A DNA stretch of 64,000 bases from Agapanthus africanus. Its lineage: Eukaryota; Streptophyta; Magnoliopsida; Asparagales; Amaryllidaceae. Location of the stretch: the NCBI GenBank assembly GCA_030015575.1, contig CM057344.1, forward strand, positions 590,558,410 through 590,622,409. The letters run 5' to 3'. Every line of letters begins with the position of its first letter. Position 1 is the stretch's first letter. A model generated the notes under the pieces. It saw only the letters and a list, made by a program, of their open reading frames with translations, had not been told where the DNA came from and made no database searches. Position numbers and translations under genes: made by a program. Shown here piece after piece: positions 33,216 to 45,000 of the stretch.

Positions 33216-34732
33216 GAAGTCAACGGTCTAGCCAGTTTTCTAAAATTATTGATGAAACGCCTCTAAAAACCGGCGTGGTCTAAGAATGCCCTGATGTCAT
33301 AGACGGTCCATGGAGGTGAGAGACTTGAAATGACGTCGATTTTCGTTTTATCGACCTCAATGCCATTTTCGGAGATGATGTAGCCTAACACAATACCGTG
33401 TTTGACCATGAAATGACACTTCTCCCAATTGAGTGTGAGGTGCTTTTCTTTGCATCGTATTATCACCAGCTCAAGATGCTTCAAACACTCAGAAAATGAA
33501 TCTCCAAACACGGAGAAACCATTCATGAACACTTCCAGAAATCGCTCTACCATATCAGAGAATATGCTCATCATGCATCGCTGAAATGTGGCCGATGCAT
33601 TGCATAGCCCAAAGGGCATGCCGCGGTAGGCAAATATACCAAAAGGACAAGTAAAAGTCGTCTTGTCCTGATCCTCTGGATCGATCAGGATTTGATTGTA
33701 GCAGGAGTATCCATTAAGGAAACAATAGTAAGTATGGCCGGTTAGGCGTTCAAGCATCTGATCGATGAAGGGCAGTGGAAAATGATCTTTGCGAGTTCCT
33801 ACATTGAGCTTTCTGTAATCAGTACAGACCTTCCAACCTGTCTGTGTGTGGGTTGGGACTAGCTCATTCGGTTCATTCTTAATCACCATGATTCCCAATT
33901 TCTTTGGTATGACATGAATGGGGCTTACCCATTTGCTATTGGATATAGGATAAATGATCCCATTGTTAAGACACTTCGGTATTTCTTTCCGTACCGCTTC
34001 TTTCATTACCGGGTTTAGTCGGCGTTGAGAATCCTTGAAGGGTTTGGAATCAACGGTCATATGGATTCTGTGCTGACAGATAGTGGGGCCGATTCTTTTG
34101 ATATCAGCCATCGACCAACCTATTGCTTTCATGTTCTTTCTGGGTACATTCATGAGTGCCAACTCTTGCTCAGGCGTAAGGTCGGTTGCGATTATAACTG
34201 GAAGCGTTTCGTTATCGCCCAAGCATGCATACTTGAGGTGGTCAGGAAGAACCTTGAGGTCAAGTTTAGGTGGCTCCTCTACAGATGGTCGCACTTCGGA
34301 GGTTGGTTTAGTACGAAGTGGTTCGAATTGGGACCCCCAATGTGTGTAAGAGACCTGCTCAGGACTTAGTTTCTCAAGCAAGAGAAGCTCCTCAGAGAAT
34401 AGTTCTTCAAAAGTTTCTTCAAGACACTCATCGTTGAAGTCAAATATCTCCTCCTCAGACATATCGTGTACATCGTTGACTTCATACGTGTCATCGTGTC
34501 GATCACTCGCTTGGTTTCCTAGACTAAAGACTTTGAGGTCAATTGTCATATTTCCAAAAGAGAGTTTTATGGATCCACTATGACAATTGATCAACGCGTT
34601 GGATGTGGTTAGAAAAGGCCGCCCTAGTATGACTGGAATATGACCGCTGGGATTGGCGATGGGGTCAGTCTCCAAAACGATGAAATCTATGGGGAATATT
34701 AATTCCCCGACCTTAATCAAAACGTCATCGAT
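33216..34732 (-). pseudogene. Athila reverse transcriptase with mutated catalytic site
   Basis: The frame reads FPIDFIVLETDP, IPVILGRPFLTTSNALINC and KLSFGNMTIDL, a linker, then RT: SPIHVIPKK, GWKVCTDYRKLNVGTRKDHF, PFGIFAYRGMPFGLCNASATF, ending RAFLDHAGF, stop, RRFINNF and RKLARPLTS. Where this family normally reads FMDDFSVFG it reads FMNGFSVFG (about 33520), so both catalytic aspartates are gone. Stops are at 33263 and, upstream in the same frame, 34733. It is inactive. Confidence 0.93.
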
Positions 34733-35017
34733 CTATCCCCTCGGTATCTTTGTGGATCGGTCTGCCAATTGCAAAGTCACTTTGGTCGGCTTCAATTCTC
34801 CCAAACCCAGTTGTTCGTAAACTGAGTAAGGGAGCAGGTTTACGCTTGCACCTAAATCTAACAATGCTCGATTGATTTTCTTGTCCCCGATAGTGCAAGA
34901 AATAGTAGGACAGCCAGGGTCCTTATATTTCACCGAAATAGATTTGTACAAGACATCGCTTAAAATGGCGGCCAAGAAGACTTTTTTAAGCACATTCATG
35001 CATCGTTCTGTGTGCAT
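34733..35017 (-). pseudogene. Athila protease segment
   Basis: It reads NVLKKVFLAAILSD, CTIGDKKINRALLDLGASVN and VYEQLGLGELKPTKVTLQLA. The DLGAS form of the aspartic protease active site is usual in Athila-type elements. A stop separates it from the RT in the same frame. The true N-terminus lies further right in another frame, so a frameshift separates it from Gag. Confidence 0.88.
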
Positions 35018-36006
35018 AAATTCTTGAGGAATTTTGCATACACCGAGACTTGTTAGACCACGTCCAATAGCAGGATATTTACTTCACATCGTTTAAAGAC
35101 TTCTAACGCCATCTCCATACATGCAGAGGGCTTCTTCGTTTATAACCTATTGGGGATAGGGAGCCTTGGGCTCAAACATTTGGTTTGAAGAAGGTGCAGA
35201 TGGAGTAGGTGCAGAAGGTGTGATGTTCGTGCTGGTACTGCTGGACGAATTTGCGGCATTGAATCTTGTTGTTCTGAAAGAGTTGCAGCTGACGATGAAG
35301 AAGAAGAAGGTGAAGGTGAAGAAGACGAAGAAGTAGACGGACCGTAAGATGAAACAGGCGATGAAACATGTGCCAGTAGATCGACAACCGCACGTTTAGA
35401 TGTATCGTTAGGTTTTACAACTCTGTTGTCAATCGCGCGTCCTGATCTTAGGAAGGTCATGGCATTCACATTCTCTACATTGTTCTGTTGAACAACATAA
35501 GCATTATGGTTCTTTTGTTCTCTCGGTTTCATCACCGGTTGGGAAGGAAATGTTCCTTTCTTTCGTTTATTCACTGTAGCAACAAGTTGACTGATTTGAA
35601 TCTCTAGCCTGGCTATGGCTTGTGTGTTAGCATTATACAACTGACCAGATGTTTGCATGAAAGTAGCCAGACTAGATGCAGTCTGCGCGGAGGTTTTGAT
35701 CAAAGCTTCCAACCCCTTTTCAATGGTCGACACCCTCTTGTCGTCTTGGACAAATTCATGGGGTGCAAAGGTTTGGTTGGGCTGATTCGACTGTTGGGGC
35801 TGGTTGTTAGAATATCCTAATTTCTGATTTTGAAAATTCGAGTTTTGAAATTTTTGGAACGGTGGGTTTGAATTGTTGTTTTGAAAAGGTGCCTAATTCC
35901 AAGCAAAATTGGGATGGTTCTTTCAACCAGGATTGTACGTTTGTGAGAATAGGTCGTTCCTGGGACACTAGTACTGATACAACGCATTACCGTTTTCGTG
36001 TCCCTG
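35018..36006 (-). pseudogene. Athila Gag C-terminal part
   Basis: From 36006 leftward: a CPRNDLFSQTYNPG-like motif, KNHPNFAWN, an Asn/Gln-rich stretch, then MSTIEKGLEALIKTS, a coiled-coil-like segment with IARLEIQISQLVATV, NAMTFLRSGRAI and a Ser/Pro-rich tail (about 35290-35340). These match the region downstream of the Athila Gag core. Stops break it near 35890 and 35940; the Gag core itself is missing, cut by K2. Confidence 0.82.
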
Positions 36007-38239
36007 TGTCATGCCCCGCTTCCTAAAAACGGAAGCAGGTACGTGATGAGGCCCACGACGTATTTATTTCGAGGTCATTTCCCGGAATAAATACGCTAAA
36101 CGTAATTGAGTAATATAAAATGACAAGAAATTAACATGAGATTTAAACGTCAACAACTTTATTTACATTCAAACTTGATACATTTATAATACATGGGTTC
36201 AACTGAAAAGGAAATACAAGAAAAGAAATGCCTAAACAGGTGGCATACATAAACTGAAAGAAAAGATGAGTTAAGCTAAGCTTGAGTAGTGGTCTGGTCA
36301 TAATCCCCTGCAGTCGCTTCTATCTCTTCAGTCTCTAGACCATCTGACAAACATCTAAAAAGAAAGAGATGGGTGGATGCCCGTCAGCGAACTTTTGCTC
36401 GATAAGTCCCCAAGGAAAGGTGTGAAGTATACAAGTATAATGACAAGTTGGAAAATGGATATCATGAAGTATGTAACGCCCCACGCCCCAGTACAGATGG
36501 TATTGTCCGCTTTGGCCGAAACCGCACGGTTTTTCCCTTTAGAGCGAACCGGACCCGACCAGGGGCCACTTCCCAGGAGGTCACCCATCCCAAGACTTCC
36601 CTGGCCCGAGCACGCTTAACTACGGAGTTCTCAAGCTCCTGTAGTCCCGGTTCACTTAAAAGGCGCCTCTGTAATTGAGGGTGGTATCATTATATTTATA
36701 ATGCAGTTCGGTCCTCTTTCGGAATGTGCTTTAAGGACCCGATCCCATTGTTCTGAAATGGCTCCCTCACTCAGATCACCAAGATGTCCGCAACAGACCG
36801 CACTGAGTGTGGACAGAGCAGATCACCATGATGTCTTAAGACCGCACTGCTCTGGGGTATTACATTCCCCCCATCTAAGAACAATGGTTCGTCCTCGAAC
36901 CACAAACCTACTATTGAGGGACCTGCATGGGCCACCATAAATGTAACGCCCCACGCCCCAGTACAGATGGTATTGTCCGCTTTGGCCGAAACCGCACGGT
37001 TTTTCCCTTTAGAGCGAACCGGACCCGACCAGGGGCCACTTCCCAGGAGGTCACCCATCCCAAGACTTCCCTGGCCCGAGCACGCTTAACTACGGAGTTC
37101 TCAAGCTCCTGTAGTCCCGGTTCACTTAAAAGGCGCCTCTGTAATTGAGGGTGGTATCATTATATTTATAATGCAGTTCGGTCCTCTTTCGGAATGTGCT
37201 TTAAGGACCCGATCCCATTGTTCTGAAATGGCTCCCTCACTCAGATCACCAAGATGTCCGCAACAGACCGCACTGAATGTGGACAGAGCAGATCACCATG
37301 ATGTCTTAAGACCGCACTGCTCTGGGGTATTACAAAGTAATAGACTAAGAGATATAGTATTTAAACATGTCATTTAATATAAGCATGGCAATTCTATATA
37401 ACATGCAGTTCTATTGGTAAGGTATCATGAGTATCACAATATGTTTATAAGCATGGCAAGGTAACATGAGCATAGCAAAATAGTATAGCATGGGCGTATA
37501 GTGTAGGTATGGTGAACATGAAGTGAATGCAAGTGTCCTAAAAGGTCTCTACATGGGTAAACTAATATAACATAAGTTCAAGGGTGAATGTCAACCAATC
37601 TTAAGAGTGTTCTCGAACCCAACATGCTGTAATCCAGGGGTAAGGAACCATGGACCCAAATCAAGTGTTAATAACAGGGCTTCAACCTAGTGTTGAAGTA
37701 TTCCAAATTCAAATGGCTATAATTCAGGAGCAAGGAAACACGGGCCCTCATGATAGATTGCTTGTGTTAGTAGACATGGATTCATGATCTAGGAGGACTC
37801 CTGTGATTTCATTGGATTCGCACTTGAACTACCCCAACACTCCGTGTATTCTAAATTATCGTTAAAATTACCAGCCTTGCTCGAATTCATGAATACATCA
37901 AGTTGCAAGATTGAGTTCATATCAAAATTAAGTATTCGTGTCAAGTGTTCATGTATTCATGTCAGGTTGTATTCATACTTCGAGTCAAGTCAGTTCAAGA
38001 GTAGACATTGGGTGTAGATATTCATGTTAACTTCAAGTATCCAGTTCAGGTTCGAGTTCAAATTCACATATGAGTCATGTTCGAGTTTGTATTCCGGTTA
38101 TAGTCAAATCATATTACTAGATTTAAATCTTTTGAATAGTTTTAATCTTTTAAACTCTTAAGTTCAGGAGTAATCGGACAACTGCTGCACATGGACGGCA
38201 GGATTTGTGTCTTTTTCCAAGACAATTGCTATTGATAAC
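36007..38239 (-). repeat. K2: partial chromovirus-like LTR
   Basis: 36007 starts TGTCATGCCCCGC, which on the minus strand is the LTR 3' end ending GACA. It parallels K1 from 28005 and K3 from 38240 through the ATGGACGGCAGGATTTGTGTC block, and stops where K3 begins. The miniature element at 36472-37334 interrupts it. I see no coding frame. Confidence 0.7.
36472..37334 (-). mobile_element. Miniature LTR retrotransposon (TRIM-like), very young
   Basis: Two 393-bp direct repeats, 36472-36864 and 36942-37334, differ at one base (G/A near 36807 and 37277) and enclose only 77 bp. AAGTA flanks both sides (36467-36471, 37335-37339). On the minus strand the LTRs run TGTAATACCCC to GCGTTACA, and AGATGGGGGGAA, a polypurine tract, precedes the 3' copy. 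The 77 bp keep GGTTCG/CGAACC (36886-36901), which I associate with the end of chromovirus pol. No protein is encoded, so it must move with a partner's enzymes. Confidence 0.93.
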
Positions 38240-40075
38240 TGTCACGCCCCGCTTCCCAGTAGACGGGGAAGTAGGCGTGGCGGGCCGCGACGTATTTACT
38301 CAGAAGTAAACACGTTAAGCATAAAATAACCAATATAAATAAAATGCACAAGAATTATAAGAGATGTAATATGAACAACTTTTTATTAACTTTCATTCTT
38401 TACATTACAACTGATTTGAAAAGGAAATGTACAATGATAGAAAGCAATGCCTAAACAGTGGCATATGAACTGAAATAAGTACAAGTAAAAGCTAGAAGTT
38501 TGGATGCTCTATGAACTGGTCCAAGTTGTCCTATCTGGTCTCGGTCTACTGAGGGTCCGGTCCTCCTGACGAACATTCCAAAGAAAGAAGAGACAGGAAT
38601 GTCGTCAGCGAACTAGCGCTCGGTAAGTCCCAAAAGTAAGAGTAGAATAGAATAGAGTAAGACAAGTAGAGAGTATATAACTGGTAATTTGTACAGGTAT
38701 ATGTTTGTTATACTAACGTAGTTGTTTGTAGCTTGGTACAGAAGGTATCAATGTATATGAGAGGAGTCCAACTATCCCGTGGACTATGGTAACCCATAGT
38801 ACAAGGCCCCGTTAAAACCCATGGGACAACGGCAATGGATGTTAATCTAGTGTCTTTTAATGTCCATCATCGTGCCACTTTTAATACATTCCGTACCAGT
38901 CTACCCCGTTAGTCCCCGTAATGTATATTGTGTTGATTATAATACAAGACTTGCCAATATAATGGGCACAAGTTGTTCATGTAATTAGGTTCAGGATGTA
39001 AACAAGTAGGCATGTAATCAAGTCAAGATATAGCCATGGTCCGGTCAAGTCAAGTCATATTTGCATGTTGATCTTGTTCTGGTATTCAGATTCAGATTCA
39101 AGTATACATGTTGGTATATTGGATTCATGTTGAATTTAATTCTGATTTGGATTAGACTCAGATTGATTTGCACTCAGACTTGAGTCAGACACTTTAAACA
39201 GATTTGGATCCTGAATTAGTTTTGGGAGTTATCAGAAACTGCTGCATATGGACGGCGGGATTTGTGTCTTTTTCCAAGACAATTATCATTGATAACTCCG
39301 TTAAGTTTTTCTACCTAAAATAGGCAAGCACACACTTTTTCTGGCTCCCTGAGGCTCAAGAGAATTGATCCCGCTTAAACCTATATTTACTAAAGTCGTT
39401 AATTGTAATTTTATATAACTCGAGGGGGTTTTATGAAAAATAATTTATATACTTTCAAAATAAACCTCAAGTATATATTTATATTATTTAGGGTTTTCAT
39501 GGATGTAACCTTTAAGATTTGAGGTATTTTAGTGAATATTAACTTAGGTTGAATAGTTCATGGTATTTAAGTGTGAAACTTTTCTTTTGGTTAACTTGAG
39601 GGTATTTTGGTGAAACTTGTCATTCTTTCATTTTCTAGAAAACATGGAATTTTATTATATTTTGAAAATATGTGTTCTAATAATATTTATATAATTATTA
39701 AAAATTAATTTTATTAAAGTAGAAAATTTCATTTTTCTTAAAAATCGTATTAAAATTCTTTCGATACCGAAAGCTCCGTGAGGAGGTCTGCATCTCGCTC
39801 TAATAGTCCCGAGAATGTGCGATAATCTGCACCATCCAATAACGGGTTCCTCAAAATGGGTTGTAGAGGCATAATCGCAAAGAGTTTAATAATACTATTA
39901 AAAAAAATCGGGTTTTTATAGTTCAATGTATTTTAATGAAATGTTGTAATCGCCACAAAAATATGTTTCAAAGAGTACTGTGCTATGTAAACATGTGTGT
40001 ATGTGAGGGGTAGGTCATTACCCTATGAAGTTTTCTAGAGGTATGATTAAGCAAAGTAATAAAATATGGTAGATA
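38240..40075 (-). repeat. K3: partial chromovirus-like LTR
   Basis: It starts TGTCACGCCCCGC at 38240 and follows K1 through the block near 39790, then breaks off at about 40075 where Copia-3 leader sequence begins. The last 1 kb present in K1 (TATA box, tRNA-like part) is missing. No gene is visible. Confidence 0.7.
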
Positions 40076-41327
40076 CAGAGTTAGGAGACCCGGACTCGAC
40101 TCCTCGAGATGGTCTCCCACTGGACTCTAGAACCCAGTTACTTGTGCTCCCCACCTTGGGTCTATCCTAATGCGGAAAAGTAAATAATATACAACAATGG
40201 TGATATCATCCTCATCCTGGAAGTGCCCCAATAAAAGAATATTACATACAATGAATTTTACATGAATGAAAATAAAAACTCTCATATCACATAAAACCCC
40301 CGGCTATTCAAAACACAACGATCCACTATAACATATCACAGCAACACATAACATCACATGTCATCAACGTAAGTAAATATGCGTATCCCAATTGTCGTTG
40401 ACATATAGCAACGAAGCCGGCGATACACCACATATTACACTTACGGTCGCAGAAAAGAAAATATCAAACTACAACATTTGGAATCCACAATCACCTTAGA
40501 CATCATAAACCCGAAATATCACATACCTCGGATTTCATGCCTAACAAAATAAATTCCAAATATTGTATCACATTCCAGAAAAAGCTAGACGATATTAAAC
40601 ATTCCGATCGAATCAACAAACACCCAAAATTTCCCAAAGAGCTCAACACTTGAGAGTAGTTTAAAAATACTCAGTACATGCCACAGTACCTATGGACCAG
40701 CCGTAGAAGGGTCAACCCTTGCCTCACCTATAGCGCCGCGGAACTACCGCAAACCCTAGGGTTTGGTGGCGGTTCTTACGGTCATAGAATCGAGTTAGGG
40801 TTTCGTTCTTCTAGAGGGTCTATCGAATTACTTGCATGATTTTTGAATGTTCTTTAACTTGGAAAAAATCCAACTCTTGAAAATTTTCCGTCGAGGGAAA
40901 AATTGGGTTATTGATATCCGTTCGAACTTTTTAACGCCGTCTAAATAACCTGAAACATTGTTAGAATTACGACTACGAAACACTCCGAATGGCCTTTATA
41001 GAAAATTAACATCTCATGCAATTTTAGAAAAAACAAGCAACACCTGAAACACCAAAACCCAGAGACCAGAACACCAAACGAATACGAACCAAAACTGAGC
41101 ACATGGGGCCGGCCAGCTCGGAATTTTGATGAATGTGGCTGGGTCCAAACCATCCAATTGGGTTCGTATTTGTCCAGTGTTCATGTTGCATCTCATATAA
41201 CATTCTGCAGTCGCTAAAAAAAAATTCGACGACTTAAAAAATTAGACAGAAACTAGGTTTTATTGTTTCAAGTTTCGGAGTAGTTTCGGTTTCGTAATCT
41301 AATAAATATCGTCTAATTCTCTAGCTT

Positions 41328-41340
41328 GGCTCTGATACCA
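41328..41340 (-). other. Copia-3 primer-binding site
   Basis: TGGTATCAGAGCC on the minus strand, one base from the LTR end, the same as in Copia-2. Confidence 0.92.
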
Positions 41341-41341
41341 C

Positions 41342-42709
41342 TGTAGGGTTACCTAGCATGACAGCAAGGTTTCAGGAGGTATCGTCCATGCCATTTTCAA
41401 AAATTTGCCATGCTACTTAACCCTAACCCTAGAATCTTAACTTGAGAATTAGACAATACAATATGTAAACAACTTTACAACCTAGTGAACAAGGAATACA
41501 ATCTTTGTAGACCGGTCCTTCACTTCAAATGCTCCTTGTAGAAGTCCCTTCGCTCCAAGTAGTGGTGATCCGGACTCTCCGTAGGCTCCACTAGTCGAAA
41601 TGAACGAGCTTGCTCAATGATCTTCGAGGCCGAAGATGATCTATTTTGAGGAGACACCAACTCAAGCTACCTCTTCACTAATTAGGGATTAGTGAAGCTA
41701 ACACCCTAAACTAAATGTCTAATCTAGTAGAGGATGATGAAGTAGGATTTTTGATCACTTTAGAATTAATTTTCTCACTCTATTTCTTTACCTCACCAAA
41801 ACCTAGTGAGCTTTCTCTTGTTGAAGATGAAGATGAAGAGAATAATGGATGAGAGAGTGAATGGCAACCATGGGTGAGAAATATCTCATATAACCCTTGT
41901 AGAGACATAACCATGGCTAAAGATTAAGGTTAGGTTAATAAATATCTAATGCAAGACAAATTTAGTGGACTAAGTCAAAGGTTTCCACAAGCTTCCAAAA
42001 CTTGCAACCATGCTTAATTCCCATAAATTTATATTTGCATTAAATAAATAAAACTCTAATAATCTGATGGCATGGTATAAGTCTCATACACCCATATAGT
42101 GTGTATCATCAACCATGACACAAAAAAGAAAACACAAATAATATATATCGCATATATATTAAGTGTGCACATATGAGAAAAAGAAATGCACAAGTGAGCA
42201 AATGTTAGTTAATGTAAATTGATATATCAAATATATAATTATACATTAAATTATCAAATCAACACTTGATTCAATAATCCGGCTATATCACATATAACCG
42301 ACTAATATAATATGTATCCACTTATCGAATCAATACTTGATTCGATAACCCGGCTATATCACATATAACCGACCAATATCACATATCCTGAGAATATTAT
42401 ACGATATCACATATTCGTATTATTCTCGGTTCCACACATATCACATATGTGCTCCTACTTCGTTTTGCCTGAGCCAGTAAACCTCTGTGTAGGACTCTAA
42501 AGACTCGTCAATCCGCCGGCAGTATGTGATGATCATATCAAGCACCCACAAGCCGTCAGCGGTACTAGCTAGACGTAACGGATTTCTGGATATTGAGCGA
42601 TAAGAAGATCAACAAGCAAGCCTGCTCATACTTCTGTAAAGCCTGTCAGTAACACTACCGTACAGTCCGGTCTCTTCATCTGATATGTCGCATATCCAAT
42701 CTAGGGGTG
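41342..42709 (-). repeat. Copia-3 5' LTR, truncated by T2
   Basis: It opens TGTAGGGTTACCTAGC (plus-strand view), like Copia-1's LTR at 6939, and proceeds through the CCGGCTATATCACATATAACC hairpins near 42280-42370 to CTAGGGGTG. The rest should lie beyond T2, outside the window. Confidence 0.9.
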
Positions 42710-43359
42710 TGCTCTCCGCCGGAAGATGCGGCCGGGACGTTGGGACGTCGGGCCTAAATTCTGGGGGCAGATGCTATTTGGTTTTATCCTTCCACCTCTC
42801 TGAAGATGCCAAGTTGATTTATGGCACCGTGTATCGGAGGTTTAGATAGATGCGACCGATATAGCAGACTTTATCAGATTCCCCCTCATTTGAGGGGTTT
42901 TGATTGTGGGGACGCTCTTCCCTGCAAGCGCAATCCCCTGCAGTTAATCACGCTACTGCATCGCGGTAACAACTTTCTCCTTCTCCAGATGGTCACTTCG
43001 TGTCGTGGGTGTTTGTTTTGTTTTTAGTTGCCCGTGGATTGTGTACGGAGACTAATTTATCTTGTCGCCCGTAGGGCATGGATTAGTCCAAATCCATATT
43101 TTCTTAGATTTGGGTTTTGGGTTGGGTTTAAGGATCGTTAATCTCATTTGAGACTAAGATCAACTTAAACGTTTGTTAAGGATTTGTTAGTCTAATTTTA
43201 GACTAAGATCAACTTAACCATTCGTTAAGGATACGTTGGTCTAATTTTAGACTAAGATCTACTTAACAGGATCATTTAGATCCAACAAAAGAGCATTTGG
43301 ACTCTATTGTTTAGTTTATGGACATTGCGGTCAATTAGTTTAAGGACATTACGGTCCAA

Positions 43360-43555
43360 GGTTAAGGACATCATAGTCCATGGGTTTAAAGGACCCCACA
43401 GTCCGAGGTTAAGGACATCATAGTCCATGGGTTTAAAGGACCCCACAATTCAAGGTTAAGGACATCATAGTCCATAGGTTTAAAGAACCCCACAGTCCGA
43501 GGTTAAGGACTTCATAGTCCATGGGTTTAAAGGACTCCACAGTCCGAGGTTAGTC
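43360..43555. repeat. 47-bp tandem repeat, about four units
   Basis: Each unit has two short hairpins, GGAC/GTCC around ATCATA and GGAC/GTCC around CCCACA, joined by ATGGGTTTAAA. Related GGAC...GTCC pieces occur singly at 53855-53905. Confidence 0.85.
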
Positions 43556-44004
43556 TGGTTATCGGGACCCGTCACCTCTCTAAAGACGTTGAAGGATTAC
43601 AACGGCATATATCAGAGGAGTGAAGAGATGTACCCTTGAACCAATGTTGGTTGAGAGATCTGTAGTCCAATTTAGGATTAAGATCAAAATATTTATGAGC
43701 ATATGGGCTCAATTAATCCGAATTAAGGACTTATGGCCAACTTGGGCTAAGTCCAATTAGGTTTAAAATGTTGGACCCTTGTTGGGGCTGTTGAACATTT
43801 GTCTGGGCTCAGCCCCCCATTATTTAGCAATGCTAAGCATGGGTCTGGGTTCTGACCATATTTTGTTTTTTATTGAGTGTTGAGCACTCATATACCATAT
43901 GAGATGATCAATTTTGGAAGATAAGAATGTATTTGAGGCTCAGTCAAAGGGGGAATCTTTCCTTTGGAAGACATAGCCAATTTGGGCTAAGACTGGTTTG
44001 AATA

Positions 44005-45000
44005 TAGTGTTAAACACTAGAGTACATATCTAGCGATCACGTGTTCCCACGTGATGTATATAAAATAGTGTTAAACACTAAGGATGCAGTGATTAAAATA
44101 GTGTTAAATACTAGAAAATGAAGCGCTCACGTGAGGACACGTGAGGCACCCTAGGATTGGGTCAAGCTTCCCTTATTTTACTCTCAGAATAAGTGTTAAA
44201 CACTTTTAGTCTTCATGGCCATCACGTGTGAGCACGTGATGGGCACCCATACACTGTATTAACAGGATTTGCTAGGGGTTACGTGGGGACACATGAGGGC
44301 CCCTATGCATTGGATTTTAATCCTTCAGTTCTTTCCATCTTCTCTTTTTTAAAGAGGTGTTTGTCACGGGTCACGTGGGGACACGTGAGGGCGCCCGAAG
44401 TCTGTTCTGTCTTGGCTTTGTTCTCTTTATTTTGAGGAATTTATCCAAGGGTCACGTGGGAGCACGTGACCCCATCTCATTTATTCTTTTCTGACCATTG
44501 AAAGGAGGGTCACGTGTTGCCACGCGATCAGATTGGGTACTGATCTCTTTTACGTGCATGAAAAGTTTAAGTCCCTTATTTAAGAATTAAATTCTTCTGT
44601 AGGGTTGAACCCTAATTTATTTAGAGGAATTAATTTCCTATGTATTTAGAAGAATTAAATTCTTTTGTAGGGTTAAACCCTAATTTTATTTAGAGGAATT
44701 AAATTCCTATGTATTTGGAAGAATTAAATTCTTTAAACTCAATTCTCTCTCTAAGTTTTGGATCTGCATAGCAGAATCTCCCCGATGAGAATTGAATTCT
44801 CAACTTATGGGGAGATCTGCTTCTGCAGATTCTCAACCAAAGGAAGAGCTAAGTTCTTATTCAGAAGAGTTAAACTCTAAGTTTGAGAATTAAATTCTCT
44901 TTTTGTTTTGTGAGAGCTTGTAGAATGATCTCTTTCTTTCTCTTACCTAGGGTTTCTTTCTTTTTTCTGAAGAAATCTTCTTTCTCTCTGGAGAATTAAA
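44005..45000. repeat. Constant-core palindromes in T2 LTR
   Basis: Perfect arms of 6-7 bp around one central base: TAGTGTT/AACACTA at 44005-44019, AAGAATT/AATTCTT at 44582-44596, AGGGTT/AACCCT at 44601-44613, AGAGTT/AACTCT at 44866-44878. The arms differ while the TTNAA centre is the same. Confidence 0.8.

Larger units (their letters stand above)
33216..36006 (-). mobile_element. Athila-type Gypsy element, main surviving part
   Basis: The minus strand reads a Gag C-terminus, protease and RT in order. It continues at 9575-9095 after removal of T1. K2 cuts its gag at 36007. No Athila LTR is visible in the window. This is the oldest layer of the nest. Confidence 0.9.
40076..42709 (-). mobile_element. 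Copia-3: leader and 5' LTR of a third Copia element
   Basis: 40076-41327 matches the leader blocks of Copia-1 (5240-6924) and Copia-2. The primer site TGGTATCAGAGCC is on the minus strand at 41340-41328. The LTR begins at 41342 and is cut at 42710 by T2, at the point equivalent to CTAGGGGTGG in the other LTRs. Pol is absent on the left, replaced by K3. Confidence 0.88.

Noticed and set aside
36355-37058. Repeated ORFs starting MGDLLGSGPWSG on the minus strand at the miniature element
   Set aside because: They read through its 393-bp LTRs and are identical only because the LTRs are.
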